Assembly: GCF_025989185.1 (NCBI RefSeq)
Contig: NZ_JAPDNT010000002.1
Span: 62,001 to 126,000 of the forward strand
DNA from: Limobrevibacterium gyesilva
GTDB lineage: Bacteria; Pseudomonadota; Alphaproteobacteria; Acetobacterales; Acetobacteraceae
Direction of reading: 5' to 3'
DNA: 64,000 nucleotides
This document shows, in pieces, positions 55,320 through 64,000 of this stretch. The number at the start of each line of letters is the position of its first letter. Within the stretch, counting starts at the first letter, position 1. The notes under the pieces are model-generated. The model was not told the origin of the DNA, did not search any database, and saw only the letters and a program-made list of their open reading frames with translations. The position numbers and the translations under genes were made by a program.

Positions 55320-57074
55320 TCACATTCTCCGCAGCATGAAATCGCGCCCGGCCAGCTTCATGCCGATGCCGACGAGCACCATGGTGATGGTGAGCAGGAT
55401 GCCCCCGAAGGCAGCGAGCTGCTCGAAATTGCCGGCCTCGCTGAGGTCGTAGAGCAGCACCGCCATGGTCCGCGTCTTCGGCCCGACCAGGAAGATCGCG
55501 GCGGACAACTCGCGCGAGGCGACGATGAACACGATCAGCCAGCCGCCGATCAGGCTTTTGCGCACCAGCGGCGCAGTGATCTGCGCGATCGTGCGCAGCC
55601 GGCCGCTGCCGAGAATGCGCGCGGCCTCTTCCATTTCCGGATGCACGGCGCGCAGGGCCGCGGTGGAGCTGGCGAAGGCGATCGGCAGAAAGCGCGCGGT
55701 GAATGCCAGGATGAGGATGGCGGCGGTGCCGTAGAGCGCCACCGGCGGCGCCGCATAGGCGGCGTAGAAGCCGATCGCCATGACGATGCCGGGGATGACG
55801 AACGGCGCCATGGCGAGGAACGACAGCACGCCGCCGAACGGCACCAGCCGCCGGTTGACGATATAGGCCACGAGCAGCGCGATCAGCACCGCGAGCGTCG
55901 CCGCGGCGGCCGAATACCACAGCGTGTTCCAGATCGAGATCAGCGCCATCTCGTGGCGGAAGATCAGGAAGGTGTAGTTGTTCAGCGTCAGGTTGTCGAA
56001 GCTGAGGCCGCGCCCCCAGGCCTTGGCGAACGATGCCTGCAGCAGCACCAGCAGCGGCATCGCCACCGCGAGTGCCCCGACCAGCCCGCACCATCCGAAC
56101 AGCGCCCAGCGCCAGGCGCCCAGGCGGATCGGCCGGCGCTCGCCGCCCTTGCCGGTTTGCGATACATAGCCTTTGCGCGCCAGCATCAGCTTCTGGCTGC
56201 CGATCAGCGCCATCGTGATGAGCAGCAACGGCATGGCGTAGGCCGCCGCCACTTCCACGCGCACGGGATATTCGAAGAACTGCCAGAGCTGCGTCGTGAC
56301 GACGTTGATCCGCGCGGGAATGCCGATGATTGCCGGCGTGCCGAACAGCGCCACCGTCTCCAGGAAAACGAGGATGATGCCGCCCAGGATCGACGGCCAG
56401 ACCAGCGGCAGCGTGATCTTGCGGGTGGCAGCGGCGGTGCCGGCGCCGAGGATGTTGGCGGCGTCCTCCATCTCCGAGGACACCAGGTCGAGTGCCGACT
56501 TCACGAAGATGAAGATCAGCGGGAACGAGTGCAGCGCGATGACGAAGGCAAGGCCGGGGAAGCTGTAGATATTGACCAGAGCGCTGTCGGTGCCGCTGAT
56601 CCAGTGCCAGACCGTGTTGATGACGCCGGAGTTCGGCCCCGCCAGCAGGATCCAGCCGATGGCGCCGAGATAGGGCGGCACCACGAAGGCCCCCATCACC
56701 ACGAACCACACCAGCGCCTTTCCCGGCATGTCCGTGCGCGACACCGCCCAGGCCATCGGCACCGCGAACAGCACCGCGAGCGCCGAGGATGCCACGCCGA
56801 GAACCAGCGAGTTGCCGAGGGCTTCGAGATAGCGGGCGCGCCCATAGGCCTGGAGATAGTTGTTGAAAGTGAACGTGCCGCTGCCCAGCCGCTCGAAGCT
56901 GACGGCAAGCAGCTTCAGCATCGGCCCCGCGACGAGAAACAACAGGACGACGATCAGCGCCACCCAGATCAGCGTTGCCGGCTCGATCATGCGCAGCCGG
57001 GCGAGCGCGCCGGCCCTGCGTTGCCCACGGGAAGCGGCCAGAGCCGGCACCGGAGCAGCAGCGTTTTCGGTCAT
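55320..57074 (-). CDS. ABC transporter permease, two fused domains (FbpB-like)
   Basis: This 584-residue inner-membrane protein has 12 predicted helices in two homologous halves. Each half carries an EAA loop that contacts the ATPase: EMEDAANILGAGTAAATRKI in the first half and EMEEAARILGSGRLRTIAQI in the second. This architecture is that of FbpB and related importers for Fe3+, 2-aminoethylphosphonate and various carboxylates. The gene lies between the binding-protein and ATPase genes. Confidence 0.94.
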   Translation of the reverse strand: MTENAAAPVPALAASRGQRRAGALARLRMIEPATLIWVALIVVLLFLVAGPMLKLLAVSFERLGSGTFTFNNYLQAYGRARYLEALGNSLVLGVASSALAVLFAVPMAWAVSRTDMPGKALVWFVVMGAFVVPPYLGAIGWILLAGPNSGVINTVWHWISGTDSALVNIYSFPGLAFVIALHSFPLIFIFVKSALDLVSSEMEDAANILGAGTAAATRKITLPLVWPSILGGIILVFLETVALFGTPAIIGIPARINVVTTQLWQFFEYPVRVEVAAAYAMPLLLITMALIGSQKLMLARKGYVSQTGKGGERRPIRLGAWRWALFGWCGLVGALAVAMPLLVLLQASFAKAWGRGLSFDNLTLNNYTFLIFRHEMALISIWNTLWYSAAAATLAVLIALLVAYIVNRRLVPFGGVLSFLAMAPFVIPGIVMAIGFYAAYAAPPVALYGTAAILILAFTARFLPIAFASSTAALRAVHPEMEEAARILGSGRLRTIAQITAPLVRKSLIGGWLIVFIVASRELSAAIFLVGPKTRTMAVLLYDLSEAGNFEQLAAFGGILLTITMVLVGIGMKLAGRDFMLRRM

Positions 57075-57159
57075 GGTTCAGCGCCCGCTTTGTGGAGACG
57101 GTGTGACCGCGATCCCGCGGGCTCCGCGCATGGAGCCCGTGGGTCCGGCCGGGCGATGG

Positions 57160-58218
57160 TCAGACACCAAACGTGTCGCGCCACAATTCCTTGATCTCGG
57201 GCACGCCGGTTTCGATCTCCTCGGTGGTCGGCTGGACCAGCTTGATCTGGTCGATCGGCCTGGAGCCGGCCGGCGACGGCACGTCCGAGCGCAGCGGCAA
57301 GTTGAAGAACTCCCCGGCCGCCTTCGAGAAGCCGGGCGCGGCCGCGAACTCCATGAACAATTTCGCTGCATTCGGGTGCGGCGCGTTCTTGGGAATGCCG
57401 CTCGGCGAGGGCACCAGCAGCGTGCCGTCGGTCGGGTAGATCAGCTCGATCGGATTGCCGCGCGACATGCTGTACAGGGTCGTTCCGATCGGCACGCCCA
57501 GGCCGACCGTGCGCTCGCCGGCATTCAGCATGGTGACCGGATCCTGGCTGGAGCGGCCGATCTGCGGCCGGCTGCGCTCCAGCGTCTTGAAATAGTCCCA
57601 GCCATAGAGCTTGCGCAGCAGGACACACAGCGTGCCGATGGCGCCGCTGTAGCCCGGATGGCCGATGGCGACCTGGTTCTTCCATTTGCCGTCGATCGCG
57701 TCCTTCCAGGACTTCGGCGCATCGGCGGCCGGGACCTTGGCCGTGTTGTAGGCCATCAGGTAGAGGCCGAGATACGAGATGTGGAAGTAGTCGTCGGGGT
57801 CGAGATTGCGCACGGCCTCGAGCACGCCGTCGATGTTCTTCGGCCGGTACTGCATGTACATGCCTTCCCGCTTCAGGAAGGTCGAATGGCTGATATCGGT
57901 CGAACTGAAGACGTCGCATTGCGCCACGCCCGCACGCACGTCCTGCGACAGGCGCTGGAAGGCGACCTGCGAGGTGCTGCGGACCACGTTCACCTTCACG
58001 CCCGGATACTGGCGGGTGAACGCGGCGCCGACCGCCTCGGAGGATTCGGCGCTGAGCTGACCGGAATACCAGGTCAGCTCCCCTTCCCGCTTCGCCGCCG
58101 CGTAGAGTTCCGCCTCGTGCGGCGGCAACGCCTGGGCGGCGGCCTGCCGCATGGCGGTGCCGCCGATCGCGAACCCGGCGGCGCCGGTGAACAGTTGGCG
58201 TTTCGTGATCTTCGTCAT
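57160..58218 (-). CDS. Extracellular solute-binding protein (family 1)
   Basis: This 352-residue periplasmic binding protein has an N-terminal export signal with KRQLFTGAAGFAIGG (twin-arginine-like, cleavage near AAAQA). The mature domain begins with KREGELTWYSGQLSAES, the opening used by FbpA/IdiA-type proteins, and contains SSTDISHSTFLKREG and YLGLYLMAYNTAKVP. The tyrosine pair that binds iron in FbpA is not obvious, so an organic substrate is more likely. The start ATG 58218 has a GGGGAGG RBS. It is followed by the permease and ATPase genes. Confidence 0.92.
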   Translation of the reverse strand: MTKITKRQLFTGAAGFAIGGTAMRQAAAQALPPHEAELYAAAKREGELTWYSGQLSAESSEAVGAAFTRQYPGVKVNVVRSTSQVAFQRLSQDVRAGVAQCDVFSSTDISHSTFLKREGMYMQYRPKNIDGVLEAVRNLDPDDYFHISYLGLYLMAYNTAKVPAADAPKSWKDAIDGKWKNQVAIGHPGYSGAIGTLCVLLRKLYGWDYFKTLERSRPQIGRSSQDPVTMLNAGERTVGLGVPIGTTLYSMSRGNPIELIYPTDGTLLVPSPSGIPKNAPHPNAAKLFMEFAAAPGFSKAAGEFFNLPLRSDVPSPAGSRPIDQIKLVQPTTEEIETGVPEIKELWRDTFGV

Positions 58219-58312
58219 TCTCGCATGCCTCCCCGCAATCTTGTCGTGCGCATTTTCTGCTGCTTGTCGGCCGCCGCCGGAACCGGTGCGGATGGCCGCA
58301 GTCCAGTCTCTG

Positions 58313-59125
58313 TCAACGTCCGGAAAATCGCGGCGGCCGCTTCTCCATGAAAGCCCCGCGCCCTTCCGCGTAGTCCGCACTGTCGAAGCAGGCGCGGTTT
58401 AGCGTCTCGACCCGCGCGCGGTCGCGCTTGTCCGGATCGCCCGCAATCTGCTCGATCGCTTCCTTCGAGGCGCGGATCGACAGCGGCGCATTGCGCGCCA
58501 TGCCTTGCGCCAGTTCCATCACCGCCACTTCCAGCTCCGCCGGCTCGACGACGCGGTTCACCAGGCCGAAGGACAGCGCCTCGGCAGCCGTGAGCAGCCG
58601 GCCCGTGAACATGATCTCCTTGGCGATAGCGGGGCCGACCAGGGCAACCAGACGCTGCAGGCTTTCATAGGCGTAGGAGACGCCGAGCCGTGCGGCGGGA
58701 ATGCCGAAGCGGCTGTCGGAGGAGGCGATGCGCATGTCGGCCACCAACGCGGTCGCGCAGCCGCCGCCGACGCAGAAGCCCTGGACCATGGCGATCAGCG
58801 GTTTGCCCAGTGCCTCCAGCCGCTGACGGGCGGCGCTCGACCGGCGCGAGTACTCGACCTCCGCGGTTGCGTCGGCGCGGATCTTCTCGAACTCGCTGAT
58901 GTCCGCGCCCGAGGCGAACGCCTTGCCGCCGGCGCCGTGCATCACCACGACCCGCACGCCATCGTCAGCAGCAAAGTGTTCGGCCGCCAGTGTCACCGCG
59001 TCCCACATCTCCCGCGAGATCGCATTGCGCTTTTCCGGCTGGTTAAACGTCAGCCAGCCGATGCCGTCCTGCGTGCGGGCGAGAATCTTGCCGGTCGGCA
59101 GCGTGATATGCGTAGCCCCATCCAT
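58313..59125 (-). CDS. Crotonase-superfamily protein lacking both catalytic glutamates
   Basis: This 270-residue member of the enoyl-CoA hydratase/isomerase superfamily keeps the oxyanion-hole segments (KAFASGADISEF and MVQGFCVGGGCATALVADMR) and the C-terminal helices (KEIMFTGRLLTAAEALSFGL). The two glutamates that catalyse hydration in classical enzymes (Glu144 and Glu164 of rat crotonase) align with Ala124 and Ala144 here. It may therefore catalyse another reaction such as isomerisation, decarboxylation or hydrolysis. It lies 21 bases downstream of the CoA-transferase gene and upstream of the ABC importer. Confidence 0.9.
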   Translation of the reverse strand: MDGATHITLPTGKILARTQDGIGWLTFNQPEKRNAISREMWDAVTLAAEHFAADDGVRVVVMHGAGGKAFASGADISEFEKIRADATAEVEYSRRSSAARQRLEALGKPLIAMVQGFCVGGGCATALVADMRIASSDSRFGIPAARLGVSYAYESLQRLVALVGPAIAKEIMFTGRLLTAAEALSFGLVNRVVEPAELEVAVMELAQGMARNAPLSIRASKEAIEQIAGDPDKRDRARVETLNRACFDSADYAEGRGAFMEKRPPRFSGR

Positions 59126-59146
59126 GGTCAGCCGCTCCCGCTGTTG

Positions 59147-60358
59147 TCAGACGACGCGCTTGGCGCGCAGCGCCGCGATGGCCTCGGCGCCGTAGCCGAG
59201 CTCGGCCAGCACGGCGTCCGTGTGCTCGCCGGCATCCGGCGTCGGCCGCCGGATCGTGTCTTCCACGCCGCTGAGGTTGATCGGGGTGCCGACGACGCGC
59301 TGCGGACCCAGGCGGGCATGCTCCGTCGCGCGGGCCAGGCCGAGATGCTGCACCTGCGGATCCGCGAACACCTGGTCGATGGTGTTGATCGGGCCGCACG
59401 GAATCCCGGCGGCGTCGAACACCTCGATCCAGTGCTGGCTCGGCTGCTGGATGGTCACTTCGGCGATGGCGCGGTTGATTTCGGCGCGGTGGCGCGACCG
59501 GCCATCGCCGGTGCCCCAGTCGCCCTGCGTGGTCCATTCCGGCTTGCCGATGGCGTTGCAGAACCGCTCCCACATGCGTGCCGAGGACGCCGCCATCACG
59601 ATCGGCCGATCGGCGGTGGGGTACACGCCGGTCGGGATCGAGGTCGGATGGTCGTTGCCCGCCTGCCCCGCGATCTCGCCGGCCAGCAGCCAGCGCGAGG
59701 CCTGGAAATCCAGCATGAACACCATGGCTTCGAGCAGGCTGGTCTGGACCCAGCCCCCCTGCCCGGTCCGCTCGCGCCGGAACAACGCCATCATCACGCC
59801 GAGAGCCAGCAGATTGCCCGCTGTGAGGTCGGCGATGGGGATGCCGACACGGACCGGGCCCTGGCCGGGAAGCCCGGTAATGCTCATCAGCCCACCCATG
59901 CCCTGGGCGATCTGGTCGACCCCGGCGCGATGCCCGTATGGCCCGTCCTGGCCGAAGCCGGAGATCGAGGCGTAGACGATGCGCGGATTCACTCGCCGCA
60001 CGCTCTCGAAATCCACGCCCAGGCGGTATTTCACCGCGGCGCGCATGTTCTCGACGACGACGTCGGCGCGCTCTGCGAGCGCCATGAAGATCTGCTTGCC
60101 TTCCGCGGATTTCAGGTCGAGCTGCATGGCCCGCTTGTTGCGGTGCAGATTCTGGAAATCGAACCCGTCGCGGTTGCCGGTGATCTCGCCGTCGCCGCTG
60201 GCCGGCGGCTCGATGCGGATGACATCGGCGCCCCAGTCGGCGAGATGGCGCACGCAGGTGGGACCGGCCCGCGCCAAGGTGAGGTCAAGGACGCGGATTC
60301 CCTTGAGCGGCAGCGCGTCGAGACTGTCCGGGTGGATGTGCGCCGCGGCGTCGTTCAT
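59147..60358 (-). CDS. Family III CoA-transferase (CaiB/BaiF)
   Basis: This 403-residue enzyme would move CoA from a donor thioester to a carboxylic acid. Family segments include IRVLDLTLARAGPTCVRHLA, the adenine region HRNKRAMQLDLKSAEGKQI and the catalytic Asp in VGIPIADLTAGNLLALGV (about residue 177). The C-terminal half carries the usual IPCGPINTIDQVFADPQVQH. It is the first gene after the divergent promoter region and presumably activates the imported acid. Confidence 0.95.
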   Translation of the reverse strand: MNDAAAHIHPDSLDALPLKGIRVLDLTLARAGPTCVRHLADWGADVIRIEPPASGDGEITGNRDGFDFQNLHRNKRAMQLDLKSAEGKQIFMALAERADVVVENMRAAVKYRLGVDFESVRRVNPRIVYASISGFGQDGPYGHRAGVDQIAQGMGGLMSITGLPGQGPVRVGIPIADLTAGNLLALGVMMALFRRERTGQGGWVQTSLLEAMVFMLDFQASRWLLAGEIAGQAGNDHPTSIPTGVYPTADRPIVMAASSARMWERFCNAIGKPEWTTQGDWGTGDGRSRHRAEINRAIAEVTIQQPSQHWIEVFDAAGIPCGPINTIDQVFADPQVQHLGLARATEHARLGPQRVVGTPINLSGVEDTIRRPTPDAGEHTDAVLAELGYGAEAIAALRAKRVV

Positions 60359-60594
60359 GAGAGCACCGCCTGGCTGGACGATGACGGGACGCCGTCATCC
60401 CCGGTCGCGCCGGGCGCATATCGACAAATGACGCAGGCTTTCATCGCCGCCTTCCTGTTTCGCTTCCGAACCCTGAAGGCAAGACTAGGCAGAGCGCATC
60501 AGGATTGTAAACAGTTGAAAGTGCCGTTAGCATTCCAATCGCGCCACAGCATGACATCCAGGAAGAATTTCAAGGATTTTCAGGCGATATCCAG
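60359..60594. promoter_or_regulatory. Divergent promoter region with candidate GntR operator
   Basis: This 236-base gap separates the divergent CoA-transferase and GntR genes. ATTGTAAACAGT at 60504-60515 fits the NyTGTnnACArN operator shape of FCD-type GntR regulators (half-sites ATTGT and ACAGT, 10 of 12 symmetric). TTGAAA follows immediately and could be a -35 element, but no good -10 was found. The region is more AT-rich than its flanks. Confidence 0.45.
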
Positions 60595-61305
60595 GTGACC
60601 AAGCCATCTACAATTCCGGACGACGATCCGGCATCGACACATTCAACGCCGCTGGGCAGGCGCGTGCAAGCGGAGCTTGAGGAGTTGATCTCCCAGGGTC
60701 ATCTGCGCTCCGGCGAACGGTTGAACGAGGTGACTCTGGCCCGGCGCCTGGGTGTCAGCCGCGGGCCGGTGCGGGAGGCCGCGCGGGCGCTGGAGCGCAA
60801 GGGGCTCGTCACCGTGATCATGAACCGCGGCGCCTTCGTCCGGACGCTCACCATCGACGAGGCGATGGAGATCTACGACCTCAACGCCGTTCTGTTCGGC
60901 TTCGCCGCCTCGCGCGTCGCCGCCGCCGTGACGGCCGCCCAGGCGATCGAGCTGCGTGACCTGGTCGACGGCATGGATCGCGCCGGCGCCGCGATGGACC
61001 GCGAGGCGTTCTTCGCCCTCAATGTGCGCTTCCACGAAAGCATCCTGGCCTTCGCCGGAAATCGGCAACTGGAAGCGGTCTACGCCGAGTACACGCGCAA
61101 GCTGCTGCTGCTGCGCCGCCGTTCGTTCGACCGGCAGGCGACGATGGCGGAGGCGAACGCCGAGCACCGCCGGGTGCTGGACGCCATCCTCGCCGGCGAC
61201 CCCGAACAGGCCCGCCGGCGTGCCGAGGAACACACACGCTCCGGTCGCGCACGCTTCCTCAGCGCCATCGACTACACGGCCCCGGACGAGTCGGGGGCCA
61301 TGTGA
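60595..61305 (+). CDS. GntR family transcriptional regulator (FadR/FCD type)
   Basis: This 236-residue regulator has a winged helix-turn-helix at residues about 17-80 (LGRRVQAELEELISQGHLRS, LGVSRGPVREAARALERKG) and a helical FCD effector domain with a metal-binding Asp/His set (FFALNVRFHESILAFAGNRQ, ANAEHRRVLDAILAGDPEQA). It probably represses the divergent CoA-transferase/ABC operon and is relieved by the substrate or its CoA ester. The start is GTG 60595. A tRNA gene follows. Confidence 0.93.
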   Translation: MTKPSTIPDDDPASTHSTPLGRRVQAELEELISQGHLRSGERLNEVTLARRLGVSRGPVREAARALERKGLVTVIMNRGAFVRTLTIDEAMEIYDLNAVLFGFAASRVAAAVTAAQAIELRDLVDGMDRAGAAMDREAFFALNVRFHESILAFAGNRQLEAVYAEYTRKLLLLRRRSFDRQATMAEANAEHRRVLDAILAGDPEQARRRAEEHTRSGRARFLSAIDYTAPDESGAM

Positions 61306-61404
61306 CGCCGGCGACGGCGTGGCCGGAGAATGTGCGCTATCATTTCCTGAGTACGGCGGAGGTCTTGCCCCAGGTCACTGAGTGGCATAACGCCTTCCCG
61401 GCAA

Positions 61405-61492
61405 GGATGGGTGGCCGAGTGGTTTAAGGCAGCGGTCTTGAAAACCGCCAACCCGCAAGGGTTCGTGGGTTCGAATCCCACCCCATCCGCCA
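61405..61492 (+). tRNA. tRNA-Ser (anticodon UGA)
   Basis: The acceptor arms GGATGGG (61405-61411) and CCCATCC (61482-61488) pair, with discriminator G and encoded CCA (61490-61492). The anticodon stem-loop GCGGTCTTGAAAACCGC has anticodon TGA. A long class II variable arm (ACCCGCAAGGGTT) and a T-arm with GGGTTCGAATCCC are present. All features fit a functional tRNA-Ser. No integrase or att duplication is seen beside it. Confidence 0.97.
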
Positions 61493-61595
61493 TCCCCCCA
61501 ATTCACCGAACTCCATAACGGACGATCGACAGCATTGCCGGGTGTGTTGTGGCGCTATCACATCCAGCGGATGACAGCCGCCACCGGCGAGCCGC

Positions 61596-62852
61596 TCATG
61601 CCGCACGCAATTCCTGGCTGAGGCGCGCCACCTCCGTCGTCAGCCGTGTGGCGTGGTCGGTCAGGCCGGATGCCGCGCCCAGCACCTGCTCCGCCGCCTC
61701 TCCGGTTTCCTCCACCGCCGCGCGGGTGCGCGCGATGTGGTCGCTGACCACACGTGTTCCGCCCGCTGCCTCCTGCACGTTGCGCGAGATCTCCTGCGTC
61801 GCCGCGCCCTGCTGCTCCACCGCCGCGGCGATGCCGCCGACGATGCCGCTCATCTCTTCGATGGTGCTGCCGATGGTGCCGATGGCCGACACGGCCTCCT
61901 TCGTGGCGGCCTGGATGGCGGCGATCTGGGCGCCGATCTCCTCGGTGGCCCGGGCCGTCTGCGTGGCCAGCGACTTCACTTCGGAAGCGACCACGGCGAA
62001 CCCCTTGCCCGCCTCGCCGGCGCGCGCGGCTTCGATGGTGGCGTTCAGGGCCAGCAGATTGGTCTGGCCGGCGATGTCGGTAATGAGGCCCACCACGTCG
62101 CCGATCTTGGCCGCCCCTTGCGCCAGCGTCTGCACGATCGCGTCGGTGCGCCGCGCATCTTCGACCGCGCGCCCGGCGATCTGCGCGGAATGGCCCACCT
62201 GGCGGCTGATCTCGGAGATCGAGGCGGCGAGCTGGCCGGCCGCTGCGGCCACCACCTCGACGTTGCCGGTGGTCTGTTCCACCGTGCCGGTGGCGTCCGC
62301 CGTACAGCCATCGGCGATGCCGGCGGCCTCGCGCATGGTCATGGCGCTGCCGCGCAGCGCCTCCGCGGCCTGCGACAGCGCGCCGGCCATGCCCCCTACC
62401 CGCTCCTGCAGCCGCTCGGCCACACCCTGCATGGCGGCGCGGCGTGTTGCCTCCGCGGCCAACGTGGCATCGCGTTGCGAGCTTTCCAGCGCCTGCTTCT
62501 CCTCGGCCGCGCGTTTGAACACCAGCACCGCCTGCGCCATCCGGCCGATCTCGTCGCGCCGGGCGGCCTCGGGCAGCTCGGCCGAGAGGTCGCCTCGCGC
62601 GATCCCGCCCATCGCCTGCGCCAGCCGCGCGAGCGGGCGAGCGACCGAGCGGCCGAGCACCACCGAAAGACCGCCGGCAACGACGGCAAAGACCAGGCCG
62701 AGCAGCCCGAGCCGGATCGCCACGTGGTTGCCGATCATGCCCTGGTGCTGGACATGCAGCGCCGCCGCCAGCGTCACCACGAGGCCCAGCAGCATGACCG
62801 CGACGGGCGCCTGCAGGCGCCAGGACAAGGAGAGGGTGAGCAGACGCTTCAT
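61596..62852 (-). CDS. Methyl-accepting chemotaxis protein with almost no periplasmic domain
   Basis: This 418-residue receptor has two membrane helices (residues about 13-32 and 45-65) with only some 12 residues between them. A HAMP domain follows ([39 protein letters not shown]), then a signalling domain with the hairpin tip [20 protein letters not shown] and methylation-type helices. The lack of a periplasmic ligand-binding domain suggests that it senses membrane state, energy or an adaptor protein. The start is ATG 62852; the open frame upstream is not coding-like. No che genes are nearby. Confidence 0.92.
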   Translation of the reverse strand: MKRLLTLSLSWRLQAPVAVMLLGLVVTLAAALHVQHQGMIGNHVAIRLGLLGLVFAVVAGGLSVVLGRSVARPLARLAQAMGGIARGDLSAELPEAARRDEIGRMAQAVLVFKRAAEEKQALESSQRDATLAAEATRRAAMQGVAERLQERVGGMAGALSQAAEALRGSAMTMREAAGIADGCTADATGTVEQTTGNVEVVAAAAGQLAASISEISRQVGHSAQIAGRAVEDARRTDAIVQTLAQGAAKIGDVVGLITDIAGQTNLLALNATIEAARAGEAGKGFAVVASEVKSLATQTARATEEIGAQIAAIQAATKEAVSAIGTIGSTIEEMSGIVGGIAAAVEQQGAATQEISRNVQEAAGGTRVVSDHIARTRAAVEETGEAAEQVLGAASGLTDHATRLTTEVARLSQELRAA

Positions 62853-62955
62853 CAGGGCAGGTCCCGGCAGTGGAATGGACCACCAGGATGCGCGCCAGCC
62901 CTGAACGAATGGTTCACGCCCGCCCAGCGCGTGCGGCCCGGCGGGCGCCCCTTCC

Positions 62956-63939
62956 CTACGCCCCGTACAGCCCCGCCGCGCGGGCACGCACCTTGATCAG
63001 CGCCACCAGCAGCTCCAGCGTCGGCATGGCGACGCCGGACATGCGCGCGAGCTCGAGCGGCACGGTATAGAGCGCGTCGACCTCCATCGGCCGGCCCGCG
63101 GTGAGGTCCTGCAGGATGCTGGGGCGGTGGCCCAGCTTCATGTTGGTGGCGACGATCCGCTCCACATCCAGGTTCACCGAGCAGCCCATGGCGCGGATCA
63201 GCGCGTCGGCCTCGGCCACCACGCGGCGGGAGGCGTCGATGCAGGCCTGCTCCTCGTGCGTAGCGCGCACCGGCGACGCGGTGAGCACGCACATCGGCCC
63301 GGCGCTGAGGTTGAAGGCCAGCTTCTCCCAGATCACGTCGCGGATGCGCGGGGTCACGGTCAGTGGAAGGCCGGCGGCTTCATAAGCTCCAGCCAGCGCC
63401 GCGAGGCCCGGCGTGTCACGTCCGTCGGGCGTGCCGATGACGCAACCGCGGGTTGCGCCGCCGACCATCCGCACCACGCCCGGCGCCGGCACCGCGCTTG
63501 CCGGCCAGGCAATGCCGCCGACGACGCGCGCGGGCCCCACGGCGTTCCACAGCGCGTCGCCGGGGTCGAGCAGCCCCAGGCGCCGGCCGTCGAATTGGCC
63601 GCCATGCCCCATGAAGTACCACCAGGGGATGCCGTTGGTGAGGAAGGCCACCGGCGTGTCGGGCCCGAGCAGCGGCGCGATGGCGCCGGCCACAGACGGC
63701 AACGACGGCGCCTTGACCGTGACGATCACCGCATCCTGCGGACCGAGGGCTGCGGGATCGTCGCTGGCGCGCGGGCGGGTGGTGAAGCTCTCGTCGGGCA
63801 TTTCCACCGTCAGCCCGTTGCGGCGGATCGCCTCCAGATGGGCGCCGCGCGCCACCACCGAAACATCGGCGCCCGAGCGCGCCAGGAATCCCGCCAGATA
63901 TCCGCCGATGGCGCCGGCGCCGAAAACGCAAATCCTCAA
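62956..63939 (-). CDS. Ketopantoate reductase family protein (PanE/ApbA-like)
   Basis: This 327-residue NADP-dependent dehydrogenase has an N-terminal Rossmann fold ([20 protein letters not shown]) and a C-terminal helical domain with the catalytic Lys in [20 protein letters not shown]. PanE reduces 2-dehydropantoate in pantothenate synthesis, but many paralogues act on other 2-oxoacids; no pan genes are adjacent. The start is TTG 63939, preceded by AAGGGGAC. The protein ends about 100 bases from the chemoreceptor gene. Confidence 0.88.
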   Translation of the reverse strand: MRICVFGAGAIGGYLAGFLARSGADVSVVARGAHLEAIRRNGLTVEMPDESFTTRPRASDDPAALGPQDAVIVTVKAPSLPSVAGAIAPLLGPDTPVAFLTNGIPWWYFMGHGGQFDGRRLGLLDPGDALWNAVGPARVVGGIAWPASAVPAPGVVRMVGGATRGCVIGTPDGRDTPGLAALAGAYEAAGLPLTVTPRIRDVIWEKLAFNLSAGPMCVLTASPVRATHEEQACIDASRRVVAEADALIRAMGCSVNLDVERIVATNMKLGHRPSILQDLTAGRPMEVDALYTVPLELARMSGVAMPTLELLVALIKVRARAAGLYGA

Positions 63940-64000
63940 GAGCCCGTCCCCTTCCGTGCGACAGGCCCACGATGCCGGTCAGCGCATTGAGTCTGCCCCA

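Noticed and set aside
61405-61560. tRNA-Ser as an integration site for a genomic island
   Set aside because: No integrase gene and no duplicated tRNA 3' end were found on either side.

Overview
The window is high-GC DNA from an alphaproteobacterium, most likely in Rhodospirillales and possibly an Acetobacteraceae relative. Supporting features are the fused ispDF gene, the order dusB-ntrB-ntrC-ntrY-ntrX followed by hfq-hflX and, further on, mazG, the sequence of HflX, and YXWGXW and PRC-barrel envelope proteins. No phage, integrase, IS element or CRISPR array is visible. The mobile-looking content consists of short palindromic intergenic repeats.

Bases 1-10.7 kb hold the end of a peptide ABC transporter (dppD-dppF), an iron-type alcohol dehydrogenase, an MFS exporter, two small envelope proteins, an acyl-CoA dehydrogenase, a secreted RTX-like protein, a glycosyltransferase and ispDF. 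Bases 10.7-25.7 kb are the conserved regulatory core: dusB, two nitrogen two-component systems, hfq, hflX and mazG. Within this core sit a dehydratase-lyase pair, a HAD phosphatase, an inositol-phosphatase-like enzyme and a pirin.

Bases 25.7-30.7 kb are accessory: a methyltransferase, a gene remnant, a LysR regulator, a cupin, an MFS pump and a patatin. Bases 30.9-38.9 kb form a compact minus-strand run, mltB-rlpA-dacA-tmk-holB-metG-tatD-MBL hydrolase, with several stop/start overlaps. It mixes cell-wall hydrolases with DNA replication and translation genes. Bases 39-46.4 kb carry a PrpD-family enzyme, an acetyltransferase, a RidA-LysR-MFS run, an LpxR-like outer-membrane protein and a TPR protein. 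Bases 46.7-51 kb are ccmF-ccmG-ccmH-ccmI (cytochrome c maturation), followed by a small membrane protein and a Ca-type P-ATPase.

Bases 54.2-61.3 kb form a catabolic unit. A GntR regulator is divergent from CoA-transferase, crotonase-like protein, binding protein, fused permease and ATPase genes, which suggests uptake of a carboxylate and its activation to a CoA thioester. The end holds tRNA-Ser(UGA), a chemoreceptor with almost no periplasmic domain, and a ketopantoate-reductase-like gene.

The most notable observations are: a two-hairpin repeat present twice in opposite orientation that abuts or supplies the stop codons of flanking genes; hflX with no ATG/GTG/TTG start for its conserved N-terminus; NtrX with a substituted GAFTGA motif; and a crotonase-like protein lacking both classical catalytic glutamates inside the CoA-transferase/ABC cluster.
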